A stretch of DNA of 64,000 nucleotides, from contig FTLJ01000473.1 of NCBI GenBank assembly GCA_900155495.1, positions 1 through 64,000 of the forward strand. The letters run 5' to 3'. The notes beneath the pieces are model-generated. The model did no database searches, was not told the DNA's origin, and saw only the letters and a program-made list of their open reading frames with translations. Position numbers and translations under genes: made by a program. This stretch comes from Porogramme epimiltina. Lineage: Eukaryota > Basidiomycota > Agaricomycetes > Polyporales > Polyporaceae. Shown here in pieces: positions 45,000 through 57,300 of this stretch; positions within the stretch are counted from its first letter, which is position 1, and the number at the start of each line of letters is the position of its first letter.

Positions 45000-45584
45000 G
45001 GTAGGTGGAAATAAGGTGTAGTGCCGAGACGCCCTCCATCTAGATAGTCCTAATCGAGCAATTGTAGTCTTCACGCTCGTTGCAGGAATGACTTGATGCC
45101 AGTCTCGAGACGACGGCGTAATGTTGACAGAAAGCCCAGGCTGAGTGAGGGTGTGTGCTAGTGAGGGTGAAATGGGATATGTTCTATGCAGGGGTATGTT
45201 GCGAACAAGCCGGGCTGGAAAATACATGCGTGCATTCGTAGCTATGGATGATGCTCAGGAAAACACACGTTCTTTATCTTAAACAGCCTACCTACGCAGG
45301 AAATAGAGTTCGTTATCCAATAGATCATCATGAAAAAGAAAAATGGAGGAAGCGGGTGCGCATTACATCGATTTGGTCTAAACACTAGGTCAAAATAGGA
45401 TGGTTGAAAGCACGGAGAACTGGACTAGTAAAAGAAGACAGACAGCAAGCGGTATGAACTATGCGTGTCTATGATTGGTCAACATTAGGTAGTATCCACT
45501 GCCGTGAAGCGAAAGAGGGGGCGGAGCATGTTAACAAAGCAGGCAGTACACCACGGATCGGAAATATACAGTGTGGTGGTGCTT
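45000..45584. other. intergenic between glycosyltransferase 3' end and LMW-PTP promoter
   Basis: 585 bases between two minus-strand genes. The LMW-PTP frame continues open upstream of its ATG to 45227 but has no family similarity there. Nothing else recognised. Confidence 0.5.
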
Positions 45585-48060
45585 CTACCATTTTAGCCAC
45601 TCGCCATACGCATTGGGGACCTCCCCGCGGATGTACGCCTCGAACGTCCGCTTCAGTACAGTTGACCAGTCAAGATCCCGCTTGTCGTCTGCCACGTCGT
45701 CTTCTACTTGTTCTGCCTTCTCTGACTGAACACCCTGCGCAGCAGGCTGGTTTGCCTCGGCAAGAGCACGGGCTGCCCTCTCGCCCGCAATGAAACGAGA
45801 TCCAAGATCAGGCCAGTTGCGAGTCGCATCAAACGGCTGCCACCTGTGAATAAAGGACGTAAGATGACCGTACTAATATAGTCAAAGGAATGACCTACCA
45901 GAAGTTGTGGAAATGGTACGAGTACGCGCCCCTGAAGAACCCAGTAAAGCCAAGGGCCTGAGGAGATGCACTCTTCTCCCGAGGAGTGAAGAAGAAATCA
46001 GCAAACCTAAACGCGTGCCGTCAGCATCTATTCCTCGGATGGAAGGGGGATACGCACTCGGTGAAGTAAGGCTGCGGCGGACGCTCGCGCTGGTAGTCCT
46101 CCGTGTTCAACCACGCCGAGTCGAAGAGCGCATCAGGCAGTCGCAAGAGCAAGCCCTCAAGCGCAGCGTCGGCCGTATACTTCGAAACCGTCATCGGGTG
46201 GAAGTCAAGGCCGTTCTTCAGGGCGGTGCGGAAGAGGAAAGTGCCCAACGCGGAACCTTTGTGCAACCGGAGGACGGCAGTATTGTACGTCTCCAATCGC
46301 GACCAACGGTACGCAAATGCGCCCTTCCAGCCCCACAGCTCCTCCCAGTCGCGCAGCAGGATCGTGTCGGCGTCGAGATAAATACCACCGAAACGGTGGC
46401 ACAGCACGAAACGCGCCATGTCCGATAGGATCACCGACAGCCGGTCATACGAGCTCGGTGAGGATGATCCCACACGGTTGACTTTGTCATCTTCGTCAGG
46501 CCCCGAGGTCTTCGTACTGGGCTGGGAGGCAGTGGATACCTCTATCTCCGAAGTGGATACCTCAGCTTGCTTGGGGATCTTCTCCACCACACCACCAGAG
46601 TTGAAGAGCGTATCCCTGAGAGCGCGCCATTCATCCTTGAGCTCCGGAATGCCGTCCAGTTGCTCGGTGGTGTTCCACAACCGGAATTGGATCACGTCCT
46701 TGAAGCGGGGATGCAGGAAAGGGGAGGCCCAGGGGTTCGACTTGAGTTGCTCGAACATGTCGCGCATGGCGTTAGGGTTGGGTACCGATGCGGCGGGTCC
46801 AGGGTTGATCCAAAGCCAGAACTTCGGTCGGCAAACGTTAGGGTCGACGTGTTCGTCGTCGAGGTGCAGGCCTAGGTTCTGGGTGTAGAGGAAAGACAGG
46901 AGAGCGAGATACGGCTTGTCCGTGAATGGACCCGTCCAGAACATGTGGAACAAGTGGGGGTTCTCCTCGCAAGACGTTGGTCGGTCGTGGTGGGCAACGT
47001 ACTTCGGCGGAGGGGGGAAGTGTACGTGGGGCTCCCACTCGACGTTCCGCTTCTTGACAAAACCTGCATTCGGATCCGCTAGCCCTTGGCTCTTGAGCGC
47101 GAGCGCAGGGTTGACCTGGGGGGCTGCCTGGGTGCTGTTCTGGAACTCGCCATCCTCCACGTAGATGTACTTCCAGTCGTCCATCTTTCCCCTCCGCACC
47201 CGCGCACCGACGTCCAACCCGCCGCCAAGCCGTAACACCTCAAGACAGTCCCGGACATACTAGATTACAGGGTGAATGGATATACGTGACGGGAAAGGCA
47301 AATCAGACCCTACCTTGTTCTGCGAGAAGTCGCAGTGGTCCATCACCACGTCCATGTCTGCCACGCTGCCAGGGAGGGGGCGCGGGGGGTAGGCGACATT
47401 TGGCGGTTTGCTCTGAATGTCCAAGTACACGCGCTTTGCGCCGATGCCGATTGTGTCGGTCGCGTGTGGAGAGCGGAAGCGCGTGGGGATAGTCGAAATC
47501 TTTCTTGGAGGCAACGCAGGGTTAATGGGGTGCACCGTCAAACCGATGGTCTCGGGGACTGCGGCCGTAGTCAGCGACGAGGAGTCAGTCTGAGAGCCGA
47601 GTGCGCGCTCACTTTTCTGCCCGCTGGGGTAGTGGCCAGCAGCTACCTCCCACTCCCATATCCGCTGGAGGTCCTCGCGCCTGTAGACGAGCGTCGACGG
47701 CTCGGGGCTGGACCAGGACCTGTCTTCTGGAACGAAGCGGTCCCGTATGCGGAACATTATGACTATCGTAAACACGACAGCCAGCAGGCCGACCCCTAGG
47801 ATCATGCGCCCTCTCCGACGTCCAAAGCGCGCGATGGTGCCATGGTGCAGCCTGGGGAGGTTGGGGAGCATGAGGCGGAGGCGGCGGGTGCGGACGCCAG
47901 GGATGGGGAGAGAGATGGGAACGAGCCATGAGGAGGTCTGGTGGTGCCTCTGCCACTTTTCGCGCACCGCTGAGGAATGTGTTGGGAGCCCATTGGCGGG
48001 ACGCGCTTTTTCGGCATAACCATTCCCGCGTTGCTGGGGAAAATATATCGACGTTGCCAT
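45585..48060 (-). CDS. type II membrane glycosyltransferase with DXD motif
   Basis: Five exons, 48060-47613, 47558-47314, 47259-46058, 46006-45899 and 45843-45585, give 753 residues. A basic N-terminal tail and one membrane span (about residues 86-103, MILGVGLLAVVFTIVIMF) mark a type II Golgi protein. The lumenal part holds HLFHMFWTGPFTDKPYLAL, a region SDMARFVLCHRFGGIYLDAD with the DXD metal/sugar-nucleotide site near residue 524, then AFAYRWSRLETYNTAVL and YSYHFHNFWWQPFD. This is the pattern of the DXD sugar-binding (GT32/alpha-1,4-type) group. Donor and acceptor sugars are unknown. A TATAT element lies at 48118-48114 (minus). The 54-base intron 47612-47559 is in frame. Confidence 0.85.
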
Positions 48061-48467
48061 CTTGGGAGGGTGGCCAGGCGGCCGGGCGGGGCGTATTAGT
48101 GGCGACTAGAAGGATATAGACTAGGGCGCGGCGGGGGGAGGGGGGCAGACGAGGGCGGGAGCCTTGGCGGATCGCGGTGGACGTGGTCGCAGACGAGCCC
48201 GTCCTCCACATCCGCACCTGCCACGTGCCACTCTGATCTCCCCGGCGCCTCTCCCCCGCAAATAGCCGTTTAGCTGGCAGCGCCCGGCCGTTCCCTTCTA
48301 TGGCCGTATCCACTCCGTCCGTCGTCTCGCCCGCACGGCCGCACCACGCCCGCGCATCGCATGTTCACTGCAGGGACCTCTATGTGCCTTGTGCATTGCC
48401 CGCATCGGTCGTGCTACTGTTACAGTGGTCGTACATCTACGGTTTCGTCCTGTGTGCCCTGCCCCCT
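48061..48467. promoter_or_regulatory. intergenic, PYK1 3' region and glycosyltransferase promoter
   Basis: 407 bases; the TATAT box on the minus strand at 48118-48114 is 54 bases before the glycosyltransferase ATG. No gene seen. Confidence 0.55.
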
Positions 48468-50688
48468 CTAGGCACCCAGAGGCTGCTGGGCCAGATCCGC
48501 CGGGTCTGTGGGGACAGACAAGATGCGCAGCGTGTTGGTGTGCCCGAGACCACCCTTCCAGCCCTGGACCGCAACGACAGTCGTTCCCGTCTTGATGATG
48601 TTGAGCTTGAGGGCGTTCCGCAGACCAAACCGAATACGGTTGTCCACCTACGTCCAGAAAATGTCAGGGCAGTCCAACGTGGTGGCACCAGAGAACAGCT
48701 TACGTCCGTCTGCCACTGGTGCGCCTCGATGCCGCGGGGCTCGGGATACCAGAAGGGATAGCATCCCCTGTGGAGGTGGATCTGGCGAGCGGTCTGCTCG
48801 TTGCGGGTCACTGCAGTGCACACATGTTATACAGAGAGCTGCGCATATTTGTTGTATGAACTGACCAGTGATGATGGGCACCGACGGGCGGTACTTCGAG
48901 ATAAGGCGCGCGGTGTTACCGCTCGTAGAGAGCACGATGATCGCGCCCGCGTTCTGCTCAGACGCAGCGGCGACAGCAGCCAGCGCGACGGTCTCGACAG
49001 TCTCCGTGGGACGTTTCGTGGTGTCACGGAGCTCGTCGTACAGCGCGGGATAGCAGACCGCACCCTCAGCGAGCAAGCACGTCTCGGCCATCATGAGAAC
49101 TGTTCAATGACGTCAGCGAAGCCTCACGTTCGCGGGAACAGCCGCACTCACCAGACTGAATAGGGTAAGAGCCCTTGGCCGTCTCGCCAGACAACATGAC
49201 ACAGTCAGCGCCGTCCATAACGGCGTTGGCCACATCGCTGACTTCCGCACGGGTCGGACGGGGGTTGTACTGCAAGTGTGATGTCAATGAATGCTGCATA
49301 TCAGGCTCTGGGACTCGAACTCACCGTCATCGACTCGAGCATCTGGGTAGCAACAATAACCGGCTTGCCGGCCTTGTTGCACTTCGCGATCATCATCTTT
49401 TGCGCAAGGAACACCTGGCTGGCAGGGATCTCAATACCGAGGTCACCACGCGCGACCATGACACCATCGGTCTCCCTCAAGATCTCGTCAAAGTTGGCGA
49501 CACCCTGCTCGTTCTCAATCTTGACGATGATTTTAATGGCAGCGCCATCGGGTCCGAGGACGCGACGGATGTCACGGACATCGTCGGCGCGGCGAATAAA
49601 TGACGCGAAGATCATGTCGACACCGTTCTTGACACCAAATTGGAGGTCAGCCTTGTCCTTCTCAGAGAGCGCAGGGAGGTCGACATCCGTCTTCGGCAAG
49701 TTGACACCCTTGCGCGAGCTCAGGGTGCCGTTGTTGAGCGCACGGACGCGCACGTTGTCGCCCTCGCAGGCAAGGACGAGAAGGGACAGGATACCGTCAT
49801 CAACGTAGATGAGCTTCCCAGGCGCAGTGACCTTGGGCAGGTTTTTCTACATATTTCACTTTAGGTGATTGAACGACGCAAACCAGAGGTTAAGAACACG
49901 TACGTAATCGACGTACATAACCTTGTCGTCGCAGCTATCCTTGTATGACGCATCGGTGGACAGGACGAACTCGTGACCAGCCTTGATGGGGATCTGCGAG
50001 CAAGGTATGAGGTGGGAAGCCAAGTGCAGGAATAATCGAATACTCACATCGGTCTTGTTCCTCATCACACCGGTACGGATCTCGGGCCCTTTCTGCACCA
50101 TTCTCAGCTATCTTCATGTTAAACGTAAACAGCGCACGTACAGTATCGAGGGCGATGGCGACCGGACGGCCCTCAGGGTCGACTGAATAGAGATTAGATT
50201 ATGCACGGCGTTAAGCGGTGCGATGAGGGGACGTACGCGACACCATCTTGCGAGTGTTGTCGATCACGCTCTGGTGGTACTCATACTCGCCATGGGAAAA
50301 GTTCATACGAACTAGGGATAGATACCGGATCGAGCATCGCGGGAGTTAGAACAGGGGAGGAAGAGCGAGCGAATTAGACGCACCGATGTTCACACCAGCC
50401 CGACGCAATTCCGCCAGCTTCTCGACGTTGTTGACATTCGGCCCTGCAATTCCGACGTGTTTAACCACGAGATCGCATCTCCGTAGCAGCATCTAACGCA
50501 CCAATCGTCGCGATAATAGCGGTCTAGGGACGCGAGGGACGGAGATCACGTTGTCAGTCGCTGAGGCACAAGGAGAGGCGACCGATCGCGACGCGCACCT
50601 TGCGGTGGAATTTAGTCTCCTCCGTCGGCACCTGCGCCTTGGTAGGATCGAGCGAGGCGGACCATTCGACACGGGAGCTGATAGACAT
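48468..50688 (-). CDS. PYK1: pyruvate kinase
   Basis: Twelve exons: 50688-50599, 50523-50502, 50443-50384, 50311-50237, 50182-50142, 50092-50048, 49993-49904, 49846-49325, 49269-49152, 49099-48866, 48810-48704, 48647-48468, giving 527 residues, the usual fungal length. Motifs present are [52 protein letters not shown] (active-site Lys), [41 protein letters not shown] and [19 protein letters not shown]. It makes pyruvate and ATP from phosphoenolpyruvate, the last step of glycolysis. Introns crowd the 5' half: seven of the eleven interrupt the first 430 coding bases, while exon 8 is 522 bases. A clear TATATAA box lies 57 bases upstream. Confidence 0.96.
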
Positions 50689-50744
50689 GGTGGATGTAGG
50701 CAGACGAGAGGGGGATGTAGAGAGAGAAAAAGCGGGCGCTGGGG

Positions 50745-50752
50745 TTATATAT
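50745..50752 (-). promoter_or_regulatory. TATA box of the pyruvate kinase gene
   Basis: ATATATAA on the minus strand, about 57 bases before the pyruvate kinase ATG, in a purine/pyrimidine-biased leader. It fits a highly expressed glycolytic gene. Confidence 0.7.
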
Positions 50753-52344
50753 GAAGCAGGCGCGGAGCTAAAGGGGTCGATGATGGTTCGATGAGCCCGA
50801 TACGCGCTACACCTCGGTCTGGGAACATCCACCAACGCAGCACTTATCCGCGCAGGGTCCGCATTGGCCAAGCTCTTCTTGCGCTTTTACATCCCAACGA
50901 ACGTGGCTTACGCCCCCCGCGACGCACGCCAAGTGTGCCGTGCGACGATCTCTCAAGGCCGCACTACTCTCCACCACCGTGGTCGCGGTCCGCGGCCGAA
51001 CGCCTTCGTTCGTATCGATCTCGGCGAGGCACCCCAACTGGCGGCAATACGGATCGGATGGTGCCATATCGCGCACCCCAACGGTCGACGACGACGAGCA
51101 TCTCACCCTTCACAACACGCACGGCGCGCTCCGCCTATCGAATCATACCCAATGCCGTCGTGTGTAGCGTCTTCCTTGACATATTCTTGTCGGCCTATTG
51201 CTCGCTGGCGACCAGGCCCGAGTACATCGCCTGCTTAGTGGCTGCTGTGTAATTGGCGGAGATGAGGCCCGCAGCGCGGCCACCAGGCCAATCCGCCCCT
51301 TGGCATTGACGCTGCTCTTTGGAATCCCACCCTGGTGCGTTCTAAAGCTGGTCGAGGAAGCCGTCCGCGGGCATCGACGCGCTTGATCTGGCCAGAATCT
51401 CATCAAAGACTGATAAGGCAGCCGAACGGGCGTTTATGCACAGCCATCTCGATCGTGCGAAACATGCCACTAGCCCAAGTCGAGGTGCCTCGCGGTCCTG
51501 GTTTCTTCTGTCTAGGGGGCTCTCGAAGATGGACTCGAAGTCTTGAACAACCCTAGGCCTATCATCAGATCAGAGGTCGATCAATACAACAGCATTGAAC
51601 TTACCCTGAAGCTCTTCCTTCGGGACACGCGGCACAAGTCAAACCAGCTCCTAACAAGTGCAATATGAGTAGTTTACCTGCTGAAACTTTTGATTGCAGG
51701 TAATACGCCCTCATGGAGCTGTAGATGAGTATCTCAAGCGTGAGAGGTTCACGGCATCACAATGAACTACTGTATCCCTACCCGTGCAGACTTACTACCC
51801 TTTCACGACACAATTCCTACGTCGAGGTCTCGGACCTGAAGGTAAGTGCTGCAAGCACATCTGTCATCGATGCCGTTACCTGTTGGTAAACGCAGCGCAA
51901 CGAGGAGTGGAGTAGGTACTTGGTCGTAGACTCGTATCTTTAATTTACGGATACACGAGATCCCCGCGCCACCATGTACAGCACCAGCTGGATGACTATC
52001 ATCACTAGTTGACTGTCCTCTGAAATTACGCGTCGATATCGCAAAGACCGAGCGGAATGTTTATCTCAAGAGAGAGGGATGCAATGAAAACATAGATAAT
52101 TGTGCTCCATAAGTTCCTGTCTCCAGCGAGAGCACAGGCATATCCTTACTACACTTGCCGCGAGCACCCTAGCCCATGTGTTCGTGGGGGTGGCGTGGCT
52201 TCAAAGCTTCACCTGTGAGCAGGTCTTACTATCGGTATATTCTGTTATCTCCCTGGACATTATAATGGCACTCGAGGCTCACGAAGTACCCAGTGAGTGG
52301 CCTCGGCATCTGGAGGTAGGGGGATGAGAGACTGCCGGATGGCC
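50753..52344. other. long unannotated stretch with splice-like signals
   Basis: About 1.6 kb between pyruvate kinase and RabGDI. On the plus strand, 51790-51841 is flanked by GTGCAG and a consensus GTAAGT, and 51896-51943 follows CGCAG and ends in TAA; joined they read LTTLSRHNSYVEVSDLK then RNEEWSRYLVVDSYL. Coding-like pieces also occur at about 51360-51640, but I could not join them in one frame. It may be a decayed or unrecognised gene. Confidence 0.3.
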
Positions 52345-52345
52345 T

Positions 52346-52384
52346 CTCAGATCTGATCTGAGCACAGGGTGAATGCACGTGCAT
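52346..52384. promoter_or_regulatory. two palindromes upstream of RabGDI, one with an E-box
   Basis: A 17-base perfect inverted repeat, 8-base arms around one base, at 52346-52362, and a 12-base perfect palindrome ATGCACGTGCAT at 52373-52384 containing CACGTG. They lie 92-130 bases before the RabGDI ATG and are candidate sites for dimeric (bHLH/bZIP-type) regulators. Confidence 0.45.
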
Positions 52385-52475
52385 CGATGGGATTTAGCAG
52401 CGTGCTCACCGCCCACAAGATGCCTTTCCTCTCCACCATCGTCCCCTCCGCACCCACCAATCTTAGACACCCACC

Positions 52476-54141
52476 ATGGATGAAGAATACGACGTTCGTA
52501 TGCCGAACCGCTCCCGGTAGTTCTGCGACTCACGCTTGGTCCTAGGTCGTCGTTCTCGGTACTGGCCTCACCGAATGTATCCTCTCCGGTCTCCTGTCTG
52601 TCGAGGGCAAGAAGGTCCTTCACATGGACCGCAACGATTACTACGGAGGGGATAGCGCCAGTCTGAACCTGACTCAGGTACGTGCTTTGTATTCACCACT
52701 GAGTTCCCCCATTCTGACACCTCCGCATAGCTATACCGCAAGTTTAGGCCCGACCAATCGGCCCCCCAGGATCTCGGTCGCGACCGTGACTACGCCGTCG
52801 ATCTCATCCCCAAGTTCATTATCGCCTCAGGAGAATTGACCCGTATTCTCGTCCACACCGACGTCACTCGCTACCTGGAGTTCAAGCAGATCGCCGGTAG
52901 TTTCGTGTACCGCGATGGCAAGATCTCCAAGGTGCCTAGCACGGAGATGGAGGCCGTCAAGAGCCCGCTCATGGGTCTCTTCGAGAAGCGGAGGGCGAAG
53001 AAGTTCTTCGAGTTCCTGCAGGGCTGGAAGGACGAGGACCCGGCTACTCACCAAGGTACGTTTATCTCAATGTCGCAACTGCCACAATCTCAGGCCTCAC
53101 AAACGAGCAGGCATCGATCTGGACAAGGATACTATGGCCCAGGTATACGAGAAGTTCGGCCTTGAGCCGGGTACCCAGGACTTCATCGGTCATGCTATGG
53201 CACTCTACTTGGACGACGAGTGAGCTTCCCCTCTCTACGGCTTTCTACCTATACTCATAATTTGCAGCTACAAGAAGAAGCCCGCACGGCCAGCGTACGA
53301 GCGTATTGTTCTCTACACGTCTTCCATGGCTCGCTACGGCAAATCCCCATACATTTACCCTCTCTATGGTCTTGGCGAGTTGCCTCAGGCGTTTGCACGT
53401 CTGAGTGCAATCTATGGTGGCACCTACATGCTTGACAAGCCCATTGACGAGATCGTAACCGACGCGGACGGCAAGTTTGTCGGCGTACGCAGTGGTAACG
53501 AGACTGTCAAGGCAAAGCAAGTTGTTGGTGATCCCAGCTACTTCGGCGCCGGCAAGTCCACCGACGGTGGCAAGGTTCGCGTTGTCGAAGAGGGCAAGGT
53601 CGTCCGCGCTATTTGCTTCCTCAAGCACCCCATCCCCGGTACCGAAGACTCGGACAGCGCGCAAATCATTATCCCTCAGAACCAGGTCAACAGGCGTAAC
53701 GGTACGTTATAAACGCCTGCGCTCCGAGAACATCAGGTCTCATAATGACCCGCAGACATCTACATTGCATGTGTCTCTTCTACACACAATGTTTGTGCGA
53801 AGGATGTCTACGTTGCGATTGTCAGCACCATCGTCGAGACTGACAAGCCCGAGCTCGAGATTGCTCCTGGTCTCCAGCTGCTTGGCCCCATCTACGACAA
53901 GTGCGTAGTTGATTCTTACTCGTGATTGACCGTGTCTCAACAAAACGTCTCCAGATTCGTTTCGGTTTCATCCCTATATACCCCGACGGCTTCCGGTGAA
54001 TCCGACAACATCTTCATTACGCGTTCGTACGATGCTACTTCGCACTTCGAGACGGTCGTAGACGATGTCCAGAACGTCTGGAAGAGGATGATCGGTAAGG
54101 ACCTCGTTCTCAAGAAGCGCGAGGTCAACGTCGAGGCTTGA
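52476..54141 (+). CDS. GDI1: Rab GDP-dissociation inhibitor
   Basis: Seven exons, 52476-52493, 52546-52677, 52731-53055, 53111-53219, 53268-53701, 53756-53900 and 53955-54141, give 449 residues, as in yeast Gdi1. The first exon is just MDEEYD. The product continues [15 protein letters not shown] (dinucleotide-fold-like GxGxxE), [72 protein letters not shown] and [18 protein letters not shown] extracts and recycles prenylated Rab GTPases between membranes and cytosol. The Rab-binding platform and the mobile effector loop regions are intact. Confidence 0.95.
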
Positions 54142-54372
54142 ACGCCCTCGTCCCGCTATCACACTTGATGACCTTGTCATGTCGTTACGTTTTACGTCGG
54201 AGAGGGTTTGCTGGCTAGGATTCATTTTCATGTATAAGAAGTAGGAAGATAATCGCATCCCTGTACTTGTTGCACAGTCCATCTTTTGTCGCACACGACG
54301 AGCGGAATTTCAGGTAACACGCTCCAAGGCAAATCCAATAAAATAATCACATGTATTACATGCAATCGAAAC
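54142..54372. other. convergent 3' region (RabGDI / RAV1)
   Basis: 231 bases between facing stop codons; nothing recognised. Confidence 0.6.
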
Positions 54373-57300
54373 CTAGAAAAAGGCACTCATGTCAAACTCT
54401 GGCACCTTGACGTCCTGCTTTGCCGACTTCATCAAACTGCCTATCCCCGCCTTCCGAGCCATCAGATCGCCTTCCTCCTTAAACTCCTCCTTCACAGTTC
54501 TGACAGGAGAGGATCCTCGCGTGGGTGACCGCGACGGGGATGCCCGCCGGGTAGGTGGCGCAGTAGAGACGTCAATGTCAATGAGGATGGATGATTGACG
54601 GCGCAGCGCCGGCTCAAGAGCGAAGCGCGTCGATATTGGACTTGGGGGCCGCAGTATGGACCGGCTGTCCCGAACGACCGTCGATGGGCGTTGGAACGAC
54701 CACGTGCGGACGAGGTCGAGCGCGAGTGCGTGGCAGCCTGGGTGCGGTCAAGGTAAATTTTACCTCCCACAGTGATAGGAGGTGTGAGGCTGGGCGCACC
54801 CATTCGGCAGAACACGCGGGCGATCTGCAAGACAAAGTTGAATTCGGTACGGCCCGAAATCTCGCTCGTGCCCTGTGCCGTCTGGAGCGTCTTCGATTTG
54901 AGTTGTGTGAAGAGAAGCGCGAGGCTAGGATCATCGTAATGCGGGTCCCCTATCTCGGGCACCCGCACATCGAGCACGGACGCGACGTCTTCTAGTGGCA
55001 TCTGGAGGGGGCGTGTCCCAGGTCTGCATGAGTCGTCACAGTGTGGAGGGGACGAGACGCACCACCAAGATCCGGACGGCAAGGTCTCGCCTGTGAAGCA
55101 TCCAGAACGCCCAGCTTGCAAGATATCGATTGCCGTCTTTGAATGCGAGGGGGACGACAGTGTTGTTGAGGATATCCATAAGGATGGGCCCCTCGTCGCC
55201 CTCCAGCACACGCGCGATGGCGACGGCGAGCTGCCAATCGCCTACGTTCTTTAGACACACGCTGACCGCGTCTTTCAGGCTGCCGCCAAGGAGGAAGAAC
55301 GCGGCTGCGTATTCTGCACGTGGCGTTATCAATTGAGATATCTGCGGTACGCTAATCAGGCTCCACGCACCAAATCGCCGTTTGCTGAGCAGCGCGAAGG
55401 CGTTCTTCTGCGCCGCAGTGCGCCAGCGCGCCTGTCCGAAGTCGTTATTCAAGAACTTAAGCATGACTTGCTGCTCTTTATGCCACGCTGCTTGTCGCCA
55501 GAGCCCGTGCACAAGCTTCACTTTGCCGAGCGCGAAGTAGAAGAGGCTACACGCGGTCGGGTCGCGGTTATCGCCTGCCATGTACTCGTTGCGCGCAACT
55601 ACTTCCATGTGTGCTTTCTGAGGTACAATGAGTCTTCACGTCATTTACTACAAAAGCAGGGAAGTGGCTCACGAGGGTCTCTCCAGATCGCAGCCAGGTG
55701 AACACGCCTAGGGCACGTGCATCCTGCCAGCACATTTTTCCGCCACACGCCGAGACCGATGTAGAGAGGAGTAGATCCTGACTCTCGCTGTGGAACGCCC
55801 AGATCATGTCACGGTAACGTAGGCGATCTCGCCGTCGCAATCGGTTTGTCCCAAAAGCTCCGTTCACGCCTATCGTGCCGTTCAGCCCAGAGTGAGGGGT
55901 GTTTGGTTCGGAGGCGCGGCGATTGAGAATATAAAAGTTGCGCATGGATATTAGATAACGAAGGCCGTTAGGGTCAAGTGCGCGCCGCTGCTCCTGAATC
56001 TAGTTTACCGAATACGAGTTAGCCATTGCTCTCAAAGTCACGTAAAAGATATATACCTCAAGTGTCGTTTGAATGAGCCCCAAAAGGGATGCATGTTCTA
56101 TAGGGGTAAAGTGTGGCAACGGTTTTTCCTCTAGACGGTCGAGGAGTTTCCGCACGGCAGGGGAAGCAAAAGGGTCCTCATCTAATCTGTAAATTGCGCT
56201 GTTAGGGGGGCTGACCATAACGAGGGAGCGTATGGCTCACTCCTCAGTGTTCTCTGGGATATCAAATAGTGCAGAATACTTTGGTCTATGAGGCGCATGC
56301 GTCTAGATGTTCGCCGCCTTAGTAGAGCTGAATACACAAGGACAAGATCACCGACCATTTTAACCTCGTGGTCTTTCTGGATGTACTTCTCTATGGGTAA
56401 CCCCGGCCATTCATGCATGTTGCGGCCAGACTCGATGTTGCAAGCGAGGTTGACAATAACCTCCTTTACGAGCTCGACTTTCTCTGCGGTGAACGATAAG
56501 TGATTGTATTGTAAGGACGTGGATTCAACGCACCCCATAACAAGCACTGCAATATCATCTGTGGGTGGTAGTCGTCTAGTGGACCATTCAGGCGTGCCAC
56601 GTGCTCGAATAGGCTCTCCGACTCAGCAGCGCCTGTCGCTTGCTGGGGCTTTTGTCCGAACATGAACTGAAAATGTCCAGCACCGACCAATAGGGTACCT
56701 CGAGCCAGCCATATCGAGTCGCTGATCTGGTGCGGTATCATGCTGCGAGGGTTCAGTCAGAGCTACTCGGGCCAAAGAGAATCTATCATACCTTCCGATG
56801 TCCACTTTCCAACAGATCCCCCACCCTGGCGTTTCATCGAAATATGTGGCTCGCTGTTGACAGAGTAATTCGATGCGATGGGCAAAGCCCACGGCTAGGA
56901 TGGACTGATTGTCAGGGGTCGCCGTCCAGTCTAAGTCCCTGATAGTTTCTGATGCACTGCCCAGGATACTGGTTAGACGATGGATCTTCTTCTATAAATG
57001 AAGGAAGCACACCTTAAAACTCGACGATATTCCAGCCCTAGTGAAAACTCGGACTCTTTGGAATCCCAAATGGTCAGTTCTTCTCCTTCAGCTAACGGAA
57101 CCACTGCACGTGCATTAGTGATCGTTCTAGGTACTCTAAAGCTGCACATACCAAGCACAGACTTCTTGGCCGAACTACACCGCGCCATAGTGAAACCCTT
57201 CCTGCCGGTTCGCACCTTGCCGGTACACTTCCATGCAGCTCGCTGCTTGACTGTCCCATTGACAACCTTCACGTTCCCGTTCGTCGCTTGAGTTGGGCTC

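Noticed and set aside
51335..51556. 73-codon plus-strand frame as a gene
   Set aside because: Begins at a non-ATG codon and competes with two other frames over the same bases; kept only as part of the unresolved region.
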